64,000 nucleotides of DNA. Origin: Closterium sp. Naga37s-1. Taxonomy: Eukaryota > Streptophyta > Zygnematophyceae > Desmidiales > Closteriaceae. The notes beneath the pieces are model-generated. The model had not been told where the DNA came from. It was given only the letters and a program-made list of their open reading frames with translations, and did no database searches. A program made the translations under genes and the position numbers. The stretch is taken from positions 1,527,001 through 1,591,000 of the forward strand of contig CANJKZ010000108.1 in the NCBI GenBank assembly GCA_947471745.1, given 5' to 3'. Shown one piece after another: positions 62,244 to 64,000 of the stretch. Every line of letters starts with the position of its first letter. Positions within the stretch are counted from its first letter, which is position 1.

Positions 62244-63775
62244 ATGAAACGGCTAGAAACAATTGCGTTGCGGCGAGTGCTGCGTCGCCGGGTAGTCATA
62301 TCCACTCGTCCTCTCCCCCGAGCTCCCTCACGCATCCTCGTCCCCTCCAACTCCCACTTCCTGCTCCTCCTCCTACTCTCTATCAACCTCACACCATCAT
62401 TGTCATTAGACTTGCTTGCTTCGCGGTCCTCCTCGGCAGAATCTGGGGATGCGCTCGGCGCGCCCCGAGGCGACGCGGCTCGGAGAAAGATTCTCTCCTC
62501 GGGGAAATCTGGGGATGCGCTCGGCGCGTCCCGTCTTGACGCGGCTCGGATAAAGATTCCCTCCTCGGCAGAATCTAGGGAAGAGGTCAGCGCGGTCCTT
62601 CTGCCGCCGGAGGGCGGCGCGTCGGGGGGGGATGCGGAGGAAATAATATTTTCCGTTGACCGTCAACGAACTTCGCGTGGTTTCGCGAGACTGCAACTTT
62701 CGAGAAATGAGAATGGAAGGAACGACGACGGGAGCAAGCATCACCTTAGTCAGCAGCAAGAACCGTTGCTGTCGAATCAGCAGCAGCGTGACAGCTGGCG
62801 GAGTTTGCAAGTGACACGTCAGGAAGAAACCAAACGGAGGCGGCTACAGATGCCGAGTCAGCAGCATCAGAAGGGGCTTGTGCACATGCCACGTCAGCAG
62901 CATCGGAGGCGACTCGCATCATATGATATGATGCACGAGGGACATATGCATCTGCGGAGGCGGTTGATTCGGGGCAAGAAGTCGTGCTGGAGCAAGCACG
63001 AGCGACACCAGTACTGGCAGGTGGGTTGCTGTTGGGACAGGTTGGTACCAGAGAGGGTTGGCACTGGGGAAGGTTGTTTTCTTGGGACGCCTGTCACTGG
63101 TAGGTTAAATCCAGGGGCAAGAAGGAGTGCTGGAGCAAGCACGAGCGACACCAGCATTGGCAGGTTGGTGGAATGTCGTTCCTATTGGGACAGGTTGCTA
63201 TCTGGAAAGGGTTGGTTATAGGGGGGTTGATACAGGGGAGGGTCAGCACTTGTACAAGCATGGCAGATTGATTTAGATCAGACAGAGTGTGAGTTTTTTC
63301 ATCCGCCTCTCAGCAAGCGTCAACCTCTCCCCTCCCTCCCCACGCCCTCTGTTGCCTTGCCTTGTATCGGTATCAGACAGGCAGGAACGCACGTGGAGCC
63401 ATGAGCCGCGTTTACGAGGCAGAAGACGGGCAGAGTATGAGTCATTTCAACCGTCTCACACATACCATGTGTCGCGCCCCCCCTTCTCTGGACTTGCCTT
63501 GGGTTGGGCCCATGACAGGTAGGAGCGCACGTGGAGCCAGCAGCCGCGTTTACGCGGCAGAAGATGGAGTGTGAGTGTTTCCAGCCGCCTCAACACAAGC
63601 GTCTCTTCCCCTTTCCCCGCTCTTTTGCCTTGCCTTGTGTTGGTATCATATCATGACAGGTAGGAGCGCACGTGGAGCCATCAGCCGCGTTTGCGAGGCA
63701 GAAGACGGAGTACGAGCGCATGCACCAGCGGTGCACGGAGGGCATCACTGACTGGAAGGCCTTTTACTTCAACCA
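62244..63775 (+). CDS. Predicted type II membrane protein, 5' part (runs off window)
   Basis: Exon 1 (62244-63020, 259 codons) opens MKRLETIALRRVLRRR, a basic cytosolic tail, then a hydrophobic segment around HFLLLLLLSINL (residues about 46-58), then a long Ser/Arg/Gln-rich stem, ending KHERHQYWQ before GTGGGT. Exon 2 (63660-63775) joins in phase and reads RQKTEYERMHQRCTEGI + TDWKAFYFN before GTGAGC. A short tail, one anchor, a disordered stem and then a Cys-containing domain is the layout of Golgi glycosyltransferases. The YERMHQRC segment is reminiscent of plant glycosyltransferase-like proteins, but the family is not identified. Later exons lie beyond 64000. Copies of its exon edges occur at 63112-63162 and 63387-63571. 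Confidence 0.55.
63112..63170 (+). repeat. Downstream copy of exon 1's end (62244 gene)
   Basis: GGGGCAAGAAGGAGTGCTGG through ACCAGCATTGGCAG|GTTGGT duplicates the exon 1 end and donor at 62972-63026. Confidence 0.85.
63380..63575 (+). repeat. Two upstream partial copies of exon 2 (62244 gene)
   Basis: Copies at 63387-63435 and 63519-63571 share CGCACGTGGAGCCA, then GCCGCGTTTACG and GCAGAAGA with true exon 2 (63660), each behind an acceptor-like AGGCAG or TGACAG. A further GAGGCAGAAGACGG copy with YDRMHS-like coding lies at 63876-63915. Confidence 0.82.
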
Positions 63776-64000
63776 GTGAGCTCTGCGGATGCTACGGAGT
63801 GAGATGCGCTCTCGCTAGAGGGAGAGTGTGATGCGTGCTTGCCACAGCCTGCAACCCGTGTCCTACCCAGCCCGGGAGGCAGAAGACGGAGGGAGTATGA
63901 CCGCATGCACAGCACATGCACCAGGAGTACACACAAAGGGTCATGTCTTCTTCTCCTTTCCCACCTCACTTATCCCGTTCACCATGCCCTGTGCGTTTCT

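Overview
This window is nuclear DNA of a eukaryote, probably a green-lineage (streptophyte) organism. Its genes are split by short GT-AG introns. One encodes APC4, a subunit of the anaphase-promoting complex, with a plant-like C-terminus. Another encodes a PPR-type protein with a transit-peptide-like N-terminus. About half of the window is Ty1/Copia retrotransposon and GC-rich minisatellite. A charophyte alga such as a Zygnematophyceae/Closterium-like species would fit, but that is inference. There are no operons or other bacterial features.

Layout. Positions 1-7441: Copia element A, its 5' end cut by the window, with a nearly intact gag-pol and a 132-bp 3' LTR. Positions 7442-8575: a minus-strand integrase fragment of a related element. 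Positions 8675-13607: decayed Copia element B with LTRs of about 580 bp; its right LTR is split by a 1.36-kb non-autonomous LTR element on the minus strand (12067-13424, target duplication CATGC). Positions 13835-14278: a 444-bp inverted-repeat element (MITE). Positions 14279-18043: no recognisable gene, with a 61-base T run. Positions 18044-24749: Copia element C (LTRs 116/130 bp). Positions 24966-33652: Copia element D (LTRs 130/130 bp, target duplication GGAGG), carrying a 1.5-kb non-autonomous LTR element E (25805-27302, target duplication AATAA). Element D splits an unidentified host reading frame (24881-24965 plus 33658-34385). A 157-bp MITE follows at 34519-34675.

Positions 34947-39094 hold a six-exon PPR-type gene on the minus strand. 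Positions 39095-45525 are mostly strand-asymmetric pyrimidine or purine repeats plus two orphan exon candidates. Positions 45526-60080 hold a complete 16-exon APC4 gene on the plus strand; the reading phase is continuous through all 16 exons (1058 codons plus stop). Its intron 14 contains a 3.4-kb array of an 11-bp unit bracketed by a 32-bp direct repeat. From 62244 a gene for a predicted type II membrane protein begins and runs off the right edge.

The most striking pattern is that many splice junctions of the three host genes are duplicated in tandem. Short copies of the intron end, splice site and exon edge lie beside the true exon, up to nine in a row for APC4 exon 9, and usually only one copy keeps the reading frame. 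The Copia elements supply a second story: defective, capsid-less copies with nearly identical LTRs, shared premature stops, and a nested element whose LTRs have diverged more than those of its host.
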